Made by a program: the position numbers and the translations under genes. A model generated the notes under the pieces. It saw nothing but the letters and a program-made list of their open reading frames with translations, made no database searches and was not told the origin of the DNA. This document shows, piece by piece, positions 8,000 through 16,878 of a stretch of 64,000 bases of DNA; positions within the stretch are counted from its first letter, which is position 1, and each line of letters begins with the position of its first letter. The stretch covers positions 62,001-126,000 of the forward strand of contig NZ_JAQAGZ010000012.1 of NCBI RefSeq assembly GCF_027533625.1, given 5' to 3'. Origin of the DNA: Paenibacillus gyeongsangnamensis (GTDB lineage Bacteria; Bacillota; Bacilli; Paenibacillales; NBRC-103111).

Positions 8000-10372
8000 T
8001 TACTTCAAGATCTTGACCACGCCCTGTCCGCCGTCCACAAGCACGCGGTCGCCGGTCTTCAGCCTCGCGGTCGCATTCCCGCAGCCGACGACAGCCGGAA
8101 TGCCAAGCTCGCGGGCCACGATGGCCGCGTGAGAGAGAGGGGCCCCAATGTCCGTAACGACGGCCCCGGCTCGCGGGAACAGCGGGGTCCACCCGACATT
8201 GGTCGTGGAAGCGACCAGGATCTCCCCCGGCCGAAGCTCGGTTCCTTCCTCCGGCGTCCCTAGGACGCGCACGAAGCCTTCCACGCGGCCCGCCGCTCCG
8301 GCAAAGCCCTGCAGGAGAGCTTCGGCATCGCCCTCTCCATCGATGCCGGCCACAGGGGCGGTCGCATCGTAATAATCGAGTCGGCGATTCGGAGCCTCCG
8401 CCCACCGGAAGGCGTCGAACTTGCCACGGATCAGCGAGGGGAGGGGTGGCAGCGCCTCGTATCGGCGGAACGTTGCTTTTCTTACCGGGACCAAGGGAAG
8501 CATCGAGGCATCGCCTTGGAGCAAACGCAGCACTTCCTCCAGGTAAAGGAAGAATACATCCTCCCCGATACCCGTCAGACGGCCCGCTTGAAGCGCGAAC
8601 GCCCGGTTCACCCGGAACACCCGCGTCCATTCGGAGCGGACGGATTCCCGGAGACGGGCCGCTTCGCCTACCCGGTTCAGCCGTTCCGACAGCCGCCCAG
8701 CCTTGCCGGAAGGGACCTTTGTCTCCAGCCGCCGGAGGGCGGCTTCATATTGGGCCTTCTGCTTCGCAAGCAACCCCTCAACATCCGTACCGGCTTGCCG
8801 GAAATCCTCGATCTGCCGCTCGAGCCATTCGGGGTCCTCGCCCGGATGCGCGATCGACAGCTCGAACTCGTGCGGACCGCGGTGGCCGTACTTCAGACGA
8901 TATTCATCGCGGCTCATGTCGCCGCGCATTACCTTCGCAATGCCGATGACGGGCCCCAGGCTCTCCAGCGCCGCTCCTCCTCTTAGGTTTGACATGAGCG
9001 TATTGGCATCCTCTGTTCCTGCTAGCCGAATCAGCGCTTGACTCAGCTTATGGGCAATAACCATGCGGCGGCCGCCGGTCAGCGCGACCCACAGCGCCGT
9101 GAGATTGCCGGGGAGGAGCTCCTCATTCCACAGCTTGATCAGCGCTTCTTTCGTCTTCGCGCGGGAGATCCGGGCCGTCAGCGTCCGGCACCAAGACGGC
9201 GAGCTGTCGAGATGCCGGGACATGAGGCCGGAAGCTTGCTTCATCTTCTTCAAACGGGTGATAAGCCGGGGCACCATCGCCTTGGCCAAGCCCCATTTCG
9301 TAAAAGGAAAAACCGGAATCACGGCGTCTTCCGGCATCAGGCCGAACACTTCGCTCATTCGGGTGACAAGGGGCTTAATGTCTTTGCCTACAGCAGGGTA
9401 TACCGACAAACCCAGACTGATGTTGGTGTACATTCTTCCGTATAGATTCCCGGAAAATAAATAATAACCAGGGATAACCGTCTGCTCCTCGTCCAGCATG
9501 CGGAGAAAAGACCAGCTAAGCGGCGTGAACACCCCCGACATCGCTTCGCCGACATTCGTATTCGACCATAGGAAATCGCCTGCGGCCGAATCGTTCCATT
9601 CGTACGTATCAGAGCTGCCTGCACGCAGGGTGGTGATCGGACGGGTTTGAAGGAGATAGAGCCGGCCGCCGGCGACGGCCCATTCCATATCCTGAGGACC
9701 CCCGAGCTCCTCCTCCAGCCTGAGCGCATACCGGTACAGCTTGGCTGCAAATCGCGTGAAATCCGCAGGGCCTTCATAACTGCCTTTAGGTCTTGTTAAC
9801 GTAAATGGGTGGGCATTGGCTTCGCCGGAGACGAGCCGTTCCCCGAGCCCGTATACATAGTTGCCGGTCATCGCCACCGAGCTGCCGGTAATGGGGTCCG
9901 CCGTGAACAATACGCCTGCCAGCTCGGATGGTACCATTCGTTGAATAACGACGGCGAGCTGGTCTGCGGCCCCGAGCTTTTGCGCCGTACTGTAAGCCTG
10001 GACGCGTTCCGAATGCCGGGAGCGGCGAACCGTGCGAATGGCCTCGCGGAGCTCGTTATCGGTCTTCACATTGAGCAGCGTCTCGAATTCGCCGGCAAAA
10101 GAAGCTTGAGCCGAGTCCTCGCTTCGCGCGGAGGACCGGATGGCAAACGACGTCCCCGGGTGCTTGGCGCGGATCGCCTCGACTCCGGCCTGAACCTCGG
10201 CCCATGCTTCTTCGTTCAGCTCCTCCTGCTCGAACGCCGCGGGGAGGACCACCAAGCCGTCCGGTACAGGATAGCCTTTCTGAAGCATGAAGGCCAGCTT
10301 GCCGCCTTTGCCGCCCGCCATCGCTTGCTGTTCAAGGGTCATTTCCTTAAGGCTGACAACCATCGTTTCCAT
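8000..10372 (-). CDS. PEP-synthase-like / rifampin-phosphotransferase-like enzyme
   Basis: A 790-residue phosphotransferase. An N-terminal ATP-grasp/PPDK-N domain (about 1-310) shows GGKGGKLAFMLQKG, FAIRSSARSEDSAQASFAGEFET, GVLFTADPITGS and DMEWAVAGGRLYLLQTRP. A middle region of roughly 400 residues has no recognised catalytic motif. The C-terminal swivelling PEP-utiliser domain carries the phospho-histidine motif ending LSHAAIVARELGIPAVVG. Genuine PEP synthases have the same ends, but the order ATP-grasp, central domain, terminal His domain and the partner TetR also fit rifamycin-inactivating phosphotransferases. Start at 10372 (METMVVSLKEM) follows AAAGGAGCCGGGCGAAT. It follows the TetR gene by 53 bp and probably shares its promoter. 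Confidence 0.75.
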   Translation of the reverse strand: METMVVSLKEMTLEQQAMAGGKGGKLAFMLQKGYPVPDGLVVLPAAFEQEELNEEAWAEVQAGVEAIRAKHPGTSFAIRSSARSEDSAQASFAGEFETLLNVKTDNELREAIRTVRRSRHSERVQAYSTAQKLGAADQLAVVIQRMVPSELAGVLFTADPITGSSVAMTGNYVYGLGERLVSGEANAHPFTLTRPKGSYEGPADFTRFAAKLYRYALRLEEELGGPQDMEWAVAGGRLYLLQTRPITTLRAGSSDTYEWNDSAAGDFLWSNTNVGEAMSGVFTPLSWSFLRMLDEEQTVIPGYYLFSGNLYGRMYTNISLGLSVYPAVGKDIKPLVTRMSEVFGLMPEDAVIPVFPFTKWGLAKAMVPRLITRLKKMKQASGLMSRHLDSSPSWCRTLTARISRAKTKEALIKLWNEELLPGNLTALWVALTGGRRMVIAHKLSQALIRLAGTEDANTLMSNLRGGAALESLGPVIGIAKVMRGDMSRDEYRLKYGHRGPHEFELSIAHPGEDPEWLERQIEDFRQAGTDVEGLLAKQKAQYEAALRRLETKVPSGKAGRLSERLNRVGEAARLRESVRSEWTRVFRVNRAFALQAGRLTGIGEDVFFLYLEEVLRLLQGDASMLPLVPVRKATFRRYEALPPLPSLIRGKFDAFRWAEAPNRRLDYYDATAPVAGIDGEGDAEALLQGFAGAAGRVEGFVRVLGTPEEGTELRPGEILVASTTNVGWTPLFPRAGAVVTDIGAPLSHAAIVARELGIPAVVGCGNATARLKTGDRVLVDGGQGVVKILK

Positions 10373-10425
10373 ATTCGCCCGGCTCCTTTCATTCCATCTA
10401 ACGCGGTTGCACCCCGCCTGCCCAG

Positions 10426-11055
10426 CTACCCTTCGCGATAAAAGGCCCCTCGGAACAGGTCCAAGTACGTATCCATTTCGGCAAGGATCGCTTCGAAATA
10501 AGCATCGTCCGGAGAATGCGAGTCGAGCTGCCCCTGTTCCCTGGCAGAGAAGCCTTCCAAAGTCCATATGACGATGTTCAAAGCTTTGCTGACGTCAAGG
10601 CCTTCCTTGAATCTCGAAATATCTATGCCGTCCAGCAGCTTGGCCAGGCCGCCGGCAATCGTCTCCCGATTCCTGCGGTTCAGCTCTTCCCGGACTTCGG
10701 CGGATCGCTCGTTCACGGCGGACACAATGAATGCGAACAGCTCGGGATGCTTTCGGATCATTGCGATCTTCAGCCGCGCGTGCTGCCGCAGCCGGAGAAG
10801 AAGATCGCGCTCCGCCAAATCGAGTTTATCGTAATAATCGCGGACGACGTTATCGACTACATAATGATAAAGATACAAGTATAGCGCCTTCTTATTGTTG
10901 AAATAATGAAACAGCAGTCCCTTGGAAATTTGCGCTTCCTGGACGATGGCGTTAGTAGATGCCTGCTCGTAGCCCTGCTGCGAGAATACCTTCATGGCGG
11001 CATTCAGGATGCGCGCCTGTTTGTCCGGTTCGATGCTTGTAAATTTGGTGTGCAA
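10426..11055 (-). CDS. TetR-family transcriptional regulator
   Basis: A 209-residue repressor with an N-terminal helix-turn-helix (about 8-55: KQARILNAAMKVFSQQGYEQ, ASTNAIVQEAQISKGLLFHY) and an all-helical ligand domain. It is the first gene of a two-gene unit with the PEP-utilising enzyme. Two matching palindromes overlap its own promoter (11093-11144), so autorepression released by a small ligand is the simple reading. The ligand is unknown; an antibiotic or related toxic compound would fit a rifampin-phosphotransferase-like partner. Confidence 0.88.
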   Translation of the reverse strand: MHTKFTSIEPDKQARILNAAMKVFSQQGYEQASTNAIVQEAQISKGLLFHYFNNKKALYLYLYHYVVDNVVRDYYDKLDLAERDLLLRLRQHARLKIAMIRKHPELFAFIVSAVNERSAEVREELNRRNRETIAGGLAKLLDGIDISRFKEGLDVSKALNIVIWTLEGFSAREQGQLDSHSPDDAYFEAILAEMDTYLDLFRGAFYREG

Positions 11056-11092
11056 CTTGGCCGCCTCGGCTTTCTTAAAAGGATAAGTCTAT

Positions 11093-11144
11093 ATTGACCG
11101 CACTGGTCAATGCGATTATAACGTTATTGACCAAAGTGGTCAAT
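11093..11144 (-). promoter_or_regulatory. Promoter with two TetR-type operators
   Basis: Operators: ATTGACCGCACTGGTCAAT (11093-11111) and ATTGACCAAAGTGGTCAAT (11126-11144), identical perfect 7-bp arms with 5-bp spacers and centres 33 bp apart, about three helical turns. On the minus strand, TTGACC (plus 11138-11143) and TATAAT (plus 11115-11120) form a SigA promoter with a 17-bp spacer. One operator covers the -35 box, the other the start-site region. Confidence 0.8.
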
Positions 11145-11158
11145 AGGCGAATGAGCCG

Positions 11159-11216
11159 AAGGAGCAGCGCAAATGGGAAGGCGGCTCCTTTGTCTTAAAC
11201 TTCCCGCCGGCGGGAA
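11159..11216. other. Two stem-loops in the intergenic region
   Basis: AAGGAGC (11159-11165) pairs with GCTCCTT (11184-11190), followed by TGTCTT. TTCCCGCCGGCGGGAA (11201-11216) is a perfect 16-bp palindrome. Neither is attached to an obvious gene end on the plus strand; the role is unknown. Confidence 0.4.
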
Positions 11217-11250
11217 AATCAAGCCACCTTCCACCCATTTTTTGCTAATT

Positions 11251-11352
11251 CTAGGATAAACGGCTACGCCGTTCTTGTCTTACAAGGACCAGCGCGTTTA
11301 CCAAGGTTGATGCGAAGCTATAAGTTACGAAAACTTATAAATTCTTATCAAC
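11251..11352 (-). repeat. Structured intergenic repeat, copy B (full length, minus orientation)
   Basis: A 102-bp copy of the family described at 1807-1909, in reverse orientation and with the same pairing elements (GTTGAT/ATCAAC, TATAAGTT/AACTTATA with a TTCG-type loop, GATAAACG/CGTTTATC). On the minus strand it begins four bases after the terminator hairpin at 11357-11388. Confidence 0.8.
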
Positions 11353-11356
11353 TAAC

Positions 11357-11388
11357 AAAAAGCTCCTTCGCTCAAGGCGAGAGGAGCC
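11357..11388 (-). terminator. Intrinsic terminator of the copper-amine-oxidase-like gene
   Basis: On the minus strand GCTCC-type arms (11383-11387 with 11362-11366, extended by TCGC/GCGA) close a stem followed by TTTTTGTTA. It lies about 35 bp past the expected stop codon at 11423. Confidence 0.6.
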
Positions 11389-11422
11389 GGATGTGATAAG
11401 TTATGCGGATTTAAAGAAGCGA

Positions 11423-12155
11423 TTAACGAATCGTAGAGACCGGCACGTCAATGCGCCAGCCTTTGCCGTCCAACCAGCGGACCTTCACCTGCTTCTCCTC
11501 GGAGCCGACCTCGAATTCGCCGAGCGGGACGGTGAGCTGGAACGTCTTTTGCTTATCACCCGTCGTCGACAACCCGAACCTTCGCTTATCTCCAGTCCAG
11601 AAGATTTCCGCCGTCCGCATTCGACTGGGCGAGTTTGCCCCCGATGTCCACAAGGCTGCCGTCCTGGGACTCCTTCGTCCAGAAAGCGGCCGCCTGCTCC
11701 GGTGTGTACACTTCTTCCAAATAAGCGATCAGCTTCGCTTTCGTATCGAGATCGCTGCCCATCCAGCGGTAGCTGTAATCTTTGCCCGGAACGGTAACTT
11801 CCTCGTTCGAATGCTCGCCCTTGCCCCCGATGGATATAGTCCAATAATGCTCCTTCGCCGCGGATGTCAGCTGCCTGACCTCGGCTTCGCCGAACGCCGT
11901 AAGGGAGGGGGCTTTCTCTACGATGACGGCTTGGTTCTTCGCATCCCAGGTCACGCTGGCCCCGAGCGCTTCGGCGAGTGCGCGGGCCGGCACGAGAGTG
12001 CTGCCGTCGATAATTTGAGCGGGCACCTCCGGGTGCAGTTCCTTGCCGTTCACGATCAGTTTGACGACCGACGGAGCGGCGAGCGATACGCCGGAAAACA
12101 GCACGGAGCCCACGATGATGCCGCTGACGAAGGATTTCATATTGATTTTGACCAA
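11423..12155 (-). pseudogene. Secreted copper-amine-oxidase N-domain-like protein, frameshifted
   Basis: The N-terminus (MVKINMKSFVSGIIVGSVLF, then SGVSLAA) is a signal peptide. It is followed by the stalk-like Copper_amine_oxidase-N domain common in Paenibacillus envelope proteins (LIVNGKELHPEVPAQIIDGS, LVPARALAEALGASVTWDAK). A single missing base near 11610 turns NADGGEIFWTGDKRRFG into NADGGNLLDWR-stop. The displaced C-terminus then runs to 11423 (KTFQLTVPLGEFEVGSEEKQ, ending RIDVPVSTIR). The intact protein would have about 243 residues. The role is probably cell-wall or surface related; this domain does not carry amine oxidase activity by itself. As written, the last 63 residues are lost. 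Confidence 0.75.
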
Positions 12156-12249
12156 AGCGGACGCACCTCTTTCATCCTAAATGAACCTACACCTTTAACG
12201 GAAGTTGGATGGAAATGGTTGCAAATTTTTTGTAAATATTTTCATAAGA

Positions 12250-12279
12250 TTGACAACGGGATGGATGGAGCATTATATT
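12250..12279 (+). promoter_or_regulatory. SigA-type promoter of the Rrf2 gene
   Basis: TTGACA (12250-12255) and TATATT (12274-12279) are separated by 18 bp, with AT-rich sequence to the UUG start at 12318. Confidence 0.65.
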
Positions 12280-12317
12280 ACAGATATATTGAGTCTACAA
12301 TTCGCGAGGGTGATATT

Positions 12318-12770
12318 TTGAAATACTCCAAGGCAACTGATTATGCCCTGCACACCATGGTTTATTTGGCCGCACTCTCTCCGGGCAAAGTGATCGGAGT
12401 GAAGCCGCTCGCAGAGGTTCAGAAGATTTCGCCCACCTATCTGTCCAAGATTTTGACCAAGCTCGCGAAGGCGGGGTTTATAGATTCGACTCCGGGCGTC
12501 AACGGCGGCTACAAGCTGATTCGCAGCGGGACGGACATTTCATTCCTCAACGTGATTCATGCGATTGAAGGACCGGCCTCCTTGTTTCATTGCGGGCTGG
12601 AGCACGGATCCTCCGGCGTTGGACGGGACAACTGCCTGATTCAAGCGGTCATGAATGAGGCGGAGCAGGAGATGGAACGCTACTTGACCAAACAGACGAT
12701 CACGGCCTTAGCGGAGAAGATGGATAAGGGAATCGTTGCTTTTGTACTAGGAGAGGCAAGAGAGAGGTAA
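12318..12770 (+). CDS. Rrf2-family transcriptional regulator
   Basis: A 150-residue winged-helix regulator. The start is the UUG at 12318 (MKYSKATDYALHTMVYLAAL), since GAGGGTGAT lies just upstream and no in-frame ATG fits the family. The wing reads GVNGGYKL (60-67). Only two cysteines (C92 and C106) lie where iron-sulfur Rrf2 proteins such as IscR have three, so direct redox sensing by disulfide or another ligand is more likely than an Fe-S cluster. It is 63 bp upstream of a thioredoxin-reductase-like flavoprotein with which it is probably co-regulated. Confidence 0.85.
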   Translation: MKYSKATDYALHTMVYLAALSPGKVIGVKPLAEVQKISPTYLSKILTKLAKAGFIDSTPGVNGGYKLIRSGTDISFLNVIHAIEGPASLFHCGLEHGSSGVGRDNCLIQAVMNEAEQEMERYLTKQTITALAEKMDKGIVAFVLGEARER

Positions 12771-12833
12771 TTTTTTTAGGCAAATTAAAGACACTATAAA
12801 TCTTTAATATCTATAATTAGGGAGGGCATGATC

Positions 12834-13730
12834 ATGTTCGATTGCGCAATCATCGGTGGAGGTCCTGCGGGCTTGAATGCGGCGCTGGTGCTGGGCAGGG
12901 CGAGAAGAAACACGGTGCTGTTCGACAATAACCGTCCGCGGAACGTCGTGACGGGGGAGTCGCACGGCTTTATTACCCGGGACGGGGTAAAGCCGGCCGA
13001 GTTCCGGAGAATCGCTCATGAGGACATCGACAAGTATGGAACGGTTCGAAGGGTACAAACCAAGATCGTCGACGTCCGCAGGGAGGGGCTTTTCTTCCGT
13101 CTGGCGACGGAGGAAGGGGAGATCGTTCAAGCGCGGAAGCTCCTGCTGGCAGCCGGCTTGAAGGAGACGCTGCCGTCCGTTCCGGGCATTCATGACTTTT
13201 ACGGGAAAAGCTTGTTCAATTGTCCTTACTGCGATGGCTGGGAGCTGAGGGATCGTCCCTTGGCCGTCATCGCCGAGCAAGAGCATGCGTTTCATATGGT
13301 CCGGGTCGTATACAACTGGAGCCGGGATCTGGTCGTGTTCACGAACGGTCGCTTCAACCTCTCGGCGGAAGAGAAGAGCAGGCTGAGCCGGAAGGGCATT
13401 CCCGTACTGGAACAGCGGATCGCATCGCTGCGCGGGCAGCATGGGCGGCTGGAATCGGTCGTCCTGGAGGACGGACGGGAAATACGAAGGGCCGGAGGAT
13501 TCGTCGCACCGCAATGGACGCAGGCGGCTCCGTTCGGCGATCGGCTGGGATGCGCGAGGAACGGGAAGGGCGGATACGTGACGGACGGGTTCGGAAGAAC
13601 GAGCGTGAAGGACGTCTACGCCGCCGGCGATACGTCCGTCGTCGCGCCGTCCCAGCTTATTATCGCGGCAGCCGAGGGCAGCAGGGCGGCTATAGGAGTC
13701 AATACGGATTTGACGGAAGAGGATTTTTGA
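12834..13730 (+). CDS. Thioredoxin-reductase-like FAD-dependent oxidoreductase
   Basis: A 298-residue pyridine-nucleotide disulfide oxidoreductase. FAD-binding GGGPAG at residues 8-13, redox-active CPYC at C130/C133, and a C-terminal FAD motif DVYAAGDTSVV. The NADPH-binding glycine motif is weak compared with authentic TrxB, as in the YumC/HxlR-associated relatives. The ATG at 12834 lies 8 bp after GGGAGG; an ATG at 12828 is too close to it. It follows the Rrf2 gene, suggesting redox or electrophile-responsive expression. The physiological partner (thioredoxin or another small thiol protein) is not in the window. Confidence 0.85.
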   Translation: MFDCAIIGGGPAGLNAALVLGRARRNTVLFDNNRPRNVVTGESHGFITRDGVKPAEFRRIAHEDIDKYGTVRRVQTKIVDVRREGLFFRLATEEGEIVQARKLLLAAGLKETLPSVPGIHDFYGKSLFNCPYCDGWELRDRPLAVIAEQEHAFHMVRVVYNWSRDLVVFTNGRFNLSAEEKSRLSRKGIPVLEQRIASLRGQHGRLESVVLEDGREIRRAGGFVAPQWTQAAPFGDRLGCARNGKGGYVTDGFGRTSVKDVYAAGDTSVVAPSQLIIAAAEGSRAAIGVNTDLTEEDF

Positions 13731-13741
13731 TCAAGGCAAAA

Positions 13742-13775
13742 AAGTGCCGGACCCTTGGGTCACGGCACCTTTTTT
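13742..13775. terminator. Bidirectional terminator
   Basis: GTGCCG (13744-13749) pairs with CGGCAC (13763-13768), flanked by A6 on the left and T6 on the right, so it can stop both the rightward flavoprotein transcript and the leftward monooxygenase operon. Confidence 0.8.
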
Positions 13776-13854
13776 ATACGGTCAGAAAGCTGCATCTAAA
13801 ACACGAATGGATCTTCTTCGAAAGGGATTCGATTTTTGCTTCAAACCCGACAGC

Positions 13855-14886
13855 CTAATGCCCCTTCACGATCTCGGCAACAAGCTCAAAGGAGCGCAGC
13901 CGCGCGGCATGGTCGTATACCTGGGCGGCAACGATCCACTCGTCCGCTTGCGTCTCGTCGAGCACGGCCTGCAGGCGATCGCGGACCGTGTCCTTATTGC
14001 CTGCGATCGTGTAGCTCAGCTGCTTCATAACGATCGCCTCTTCGTGCGGCGTCCACAGCTCGTCCATGCGGTCCACGGGAGGCTTCAGCATGCCGGTGCG
14101 TCCGCGGATCAGGTTCAGGAACTGCTGCTGCTGCGAGGTGGCCAGCCAGCGGGCTTCTTCGTCCGTATCGGCCGCAATGACGTTGATGCCGACCATAGCG
14201 TACGGCTCCGCCAGCGCTTCCGACGGGCGGAAGCTGGAGCGGTACAGCCGGAGCGCATGCAGGAGATAGTCGGGCGCGAAGTGGCTGGCAAAAGCGAACG
14301 GCAGCCCCAGCTCGCCTGCAAGCCGTGCGCTGAAATCGCTGGAGCCGAGCAGCCAGATCGGAACGTTCAGGCCCTCGCCCGGAACGGCCCGAACGCCCAT
14401 CGGCCGGTTGCCGAGCGACGGGTTAAAGTAGGAGCGGAGCTCGCTCAGCAGCTCCGGGAAGTCGTGTCCATCGCTGCCGAGGCCGCGACGGATCGCGCGC
14501 GACGCAGGCTGGTCCGAGCCGGGCGCACGGCCGAGGCCCAGATCGATGCGGCCCGGGTATAACGATTCAAGCGTGCCGAACTGCTCGGCGATGACGAGGG
14601 GCGCATGGTTCGGCAGCATGATGCCGCCGGAGCCGACGCGGATCGTCTTGGTACCGCCCGCGACATGGCCGATGACGACCGATGTCGCGGAGCTGGCGAT
14701 GCCGGGCATATTATGATGCTCGGCGAGCCAATACCGGTGGTAGCCCCACTGCTCGGCATGGCGCGCCAGATCCAGCGTGTTATGAAACGAATCCCGCGCA
14801 GTGCCGCCCTCCACGATGGGCGCCAGATCGAGTACGGATACGGGGATATCGCGAATGGTTTTGTTACGCTGCCGTTCTTGGGTCAT
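13855..14886 (-). CDS. Luciferase-like (LLM) flavin-dependent monooxygenase
   Basis: A 343-residue protein of the bacterial-luciferase superfamily, a TIM barrel that uses reduced flavin and oxygen. Diagnostic blocks: [13 protein letters not shown] at the start, [20 protein letters not shown] (about 53-72), [20 protein letters not shown] and [14 protein letters not shown]. These match the group-1 LuxA-like YwcH/YddN-type proteins with unknown substrates. It is the second gene of a leftward pair with the SDR gene (42-bp gap) and ends at the shared terminator. Substrate unknown; detoxification or catabolism of an organic compound is an inference. Confidence 0.88.
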   Translation of the reverse strand: MTQERQRNKTIRDIPVSVLDLAPIVEGGTARDSFHNTLDLARHAEQWGYHRYWLAEHHNMPGIASSATSVVIGHVAGGTKTIRVGSGGIMLPNHAPLVIAEQFGTLESLYPGRIDLGLGRAPGSDQPASRAIRRGLGSDGHDFPELLSELRSYFNPSLGNRPMGVRAVPGEGLNVPIWLLGSSDFSARLAGELGLPFAFASHFAPDYLLHALRLYRSSFRPSEALAEPYAMVGINVIAADTDEEARWLATSQQQQFLNLIRGRTGMLKPPVDRMDELWTPHEEAIVMKQLSYTIAGNKDTVRDRLQAVLDETQADEWIVAAQVYDHAARLRSFELVAEIVKGH

Positions 14887-14928
14887 GGTTCGTCAGCCTC
14901 CTCTTAGAACCCTGAATTAGGTTGAAGC

Positions 14929-15648
14929 TTACTGCGGATTGGTCGTCCAGATGCCGGCCGTCTTGATGAACACGCGCTGCGGCAGCTTCAGGGCAGCCAG
15001 GATAAGCTCGGCCACATCCTCCGGCTGCATCATCCGGTCCTCGTCCCCTACCGGCAAGCCGGCGTTCACGGCGAGCTCCGTATTCACAGTGCTCGGCGTC
15101 AGCGCGGTGACTCGGATATTGGACTTGCGTACCTCCTGAAGAAGCGCTTCGGTTAAGCCGAGTACGGCATGTTTGGAGGCACAGTAGGCGGATCCCGTAG
15201 CGAAGCCGCGCTCGCCTGCGGTGGAGGCGATGTTGATGATGCTGCCGCGGCTTTGGTTCAGCATGACCGGCAGTACGGCTCTGGTGACATAGTAAGTGCC
15301 CATCAGATTCGTCCGGATAATTTGTTCCCACTCTTCCGGGTCCATCTCCGCCAGCTTGCCGAACATCGCAATGCCCGCGTTGTTAATAAGGATATCGGCG
15401 GAGCCAAGCCGGTCGGCCAGCGCAGGAAGCTCCCGATCGACATCCGACCGGCTCGAAATATCTACGGCGGCAAGCTCGACCCGAATCCCGTAGTTGCCGG
15501 TCAGCTCGGTTTGAAGGGATTGCAGGTCGGAGAGACTTCTGGCGACGAGTCCGAGATGAACGCCTTCCTTCGCGAGGGTGATGGCGGCGGCTTTCCCGAT
15601 GCCTTTTCCTGCACCGGTGATGATGGCGGTTTGATTCTTGAGTTCCAT
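14929..15648 (-). CDS. Short-chain dehydrogenase/reductase
   Basis: A 239-residue classical SDR. The Rossmann motif TGAGKGIG lies at 11-18, NNAG at 89-92, and the catalytic Ser142, Tyr155, Lys159 fit GSIINIAS and YCASK. The sequence resembles the FabG-like 3-ketoacyl reductase group, but the isolated context argues for a carbonyl reductase of other substrates. It precedes the LLM monooxygenase in the same operon. Confidence 0.88.
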   Translation of the reverse strand: MELKNQTAIITGAGKGIGKAAAITLAKEGVHLGLVARSLSDLQSLQTELTGNYGIRVELAAVDISSRSDVDRELPALADRLGSADILINNAGIAMFGKLAEMDPEEWEQIIRTNLMGTYYVTRAVLPVMLNQSRGSIINIASTAGERGFATGSAYCASKHAVLGLTEALLQEVRKSNIRVTALTPSTVNTELAVNAGLPVGDEDRMMQPEDVAELILAALKLPQRVFIKTAGIWTTNPQ

Positions 15649-15853
15649 GGTATTGCTCCTTTCACTTTCTCTGGCTTTTCTTGCTATAAATCAGGTTTCC
15701 CAACCGGGTATTCCTCATGTGCTCCAACGACAAAAAAAGATGAACATAAGCTGTCCATCTTCTATTATTGAACTTATTGTTGTAAAAAACAAGCAGCCAC
15801 TTTTTTGTAAGATAGTTTCCTTTAGTAAAGCAGGTCCTTTGAGGCAGGCCGCA
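15649..15853. other. AT-rich promoter region of the SDR-LLM operon
   Basis: About 200 bp with no gene. It is unusually AT-rich for this window and contains T and A runs on the SDR-upstream side, as expected of a leftward promoter. No single -10/-35 pair or operator stands out. Confidence 0.4.
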
Positions 15854-16318
15854 TTAGGACGTAATGCCGCTGCCGCCGCCGTCGAAACCCGCGAGCAGTA
15901 CGGCAGCCAGAAAAACAAGCTGCAGCAAGGTCCGCACGCCCAGCGCCGGGGTGCGGCGGCCTCCGATGGAGAGCCCTTCACGGGCCGCTCTCACGTTGGC
16001 CGGGAACATGGCAAGGAGCAGCACGGTTAAGCCGAGGGAGGCGACCATGGCCAGCTGCGGCAGAAGAATGCCGATTGCGCCGGCGATCTCCAGGTACCCG
16101 GTTAACGTAACGATGAGGTCCGGCCGCGGCAGGACGGGAGGGACCATGCGGATCAAGTCGGAGCGCCTCGTTCCCCAGTGGGCGGATGCCGTCAGCAAGA
16201 ACATGACGCAGACGGCGCCCCGCAGGGCGGACGCCCAGCTATCGAAGAAATCCCAACCGAGGAAGCCGGTCAGCCGGAAGACAAGTAAGGAAGACATCAA
16301 GGCGATGAAAGGGGCCAT
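15854..16318 (-). CDS. DoxX-like membrane protein
   Basis: A 154-residue integral membrane protein with four predicted helices, starting at 16318 (MAPFIALMSSLLVFRLTGFL). GYLEIAGAIGILLP and the following helix match the DoxX/DoxD-like family, whose members support redox or quinone-linked stress tolerance in the membrane. It lies 23 bp after the DUF2306-like gene and forms a two-gene unit below a TetR operator. The precise role is unknown. Confidence 0.7.
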   Translation of the reverse strand: MAPFIALMSSLLVFRLTGFLGWDFFDSWASALRGAVCVMFLLTASAHWGTRRSDLIRMVPPVLPRPDLIVTLTGYLEIAGAIGILLPQLAMVASLGLTVLLLAMFPANVRAAREGLSIGGRRTPALGVRTLLQLVFLAAVLLAGFDGGGSGITS

Positions 16319-16341
16319 GGTTACGTTACCTCCATTAAGTT

Positions 16342-16827
16342 TTATACCTGTTTGCGCGGACGGGCAAACCGTCGGGCCGTCAGCGCGATGATCGGGGAAC
16401 CGATAATCGTCGGCAGGAACCACAGGGACAAGGACGGAATGCCGAGGGCTGAGGAGAGAGGGCCGCCATTCACGACCAGCACCGCTGTAATGACGCCGAT
16501 GTACGAGCCGAGCATCCCGCGAATGTGATGGTTGAGCCAGCCCGACCGCCGCCATTTGCCCGCCAAATATCCGTACAGCGCAAGTCCGTAAGAGAACAAG
16601 GCGATATAGAACAAGTAAGCGAGCTCCTGCCATTTCAGAACGGCCATGATGACGGCGGTCAAGAAAACGAGGACGTAGCTGCCGTGGTATACTTCCCCGA
16701 CCACGGTATGAAAACCCTTGCGCTTCCGCGCCCAAGCGGCCAGCGCCCCCGCCAGCAGGCAAACGGAGCCCGCCGCAATATGGACCGCCAAGAAATACGG
16801 ATACAACGACATTATCATTTGAATCAT
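16342..16827 (-). CDS. DUF2306-like four-helix membrane protein
   Basis: A 161-residue membrane protein with helices at about 8-30, 48-70, 75-95 and 105-150. HIAAGSVCLLAGALAAWARK followed by RKGFHTVVGEVYHGSYVLVF matches the DUF2306 pattern, where conserved His residues suggest heme or quinone contact. It is transcribed leftward with the DoxX-like gene. A palindromic operator at 16842-16858 sits immediately upstream of the start, matching one ahead of the neighbouring TetR gene. Confidence 0.7.
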   Translation of the reverse strand: MIQMIMSLYPYFLAVHIAAGSVCLLAGALAAWARKRKGFHTVVGEVYHGSYVLVFLTAVIMAVLKWQELAYLFYIALFSYGLALYGYLAGKWRRSGWLNHHIRGMLGSYIGVITAVLVVNGGPLSSALGIPSLSLWFLPTIIGSPIIALTARRFARPRKQV

Positions 16828-16841
16828 CTCCCCAACATTTT

Positions 16842-16858
16842 AATGAACACTGTTCATT
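16842..16858 (-). promoter_or_regulatory. TetR-type operator ahead of DUF2306-DoxX unit
   Basis: ATGAACA-C-TGTTCAT (16843-16857) is a perfect palindrome extended by A and T. Twelve of its 15 bases match the site at 17573-17587 upstream of the adjacent TetR gene, so that TetR probably controls both units. Confidence 0.65.
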
Positions 16859-16878
16859 TAATGCCCGAAAAAGAAGGC

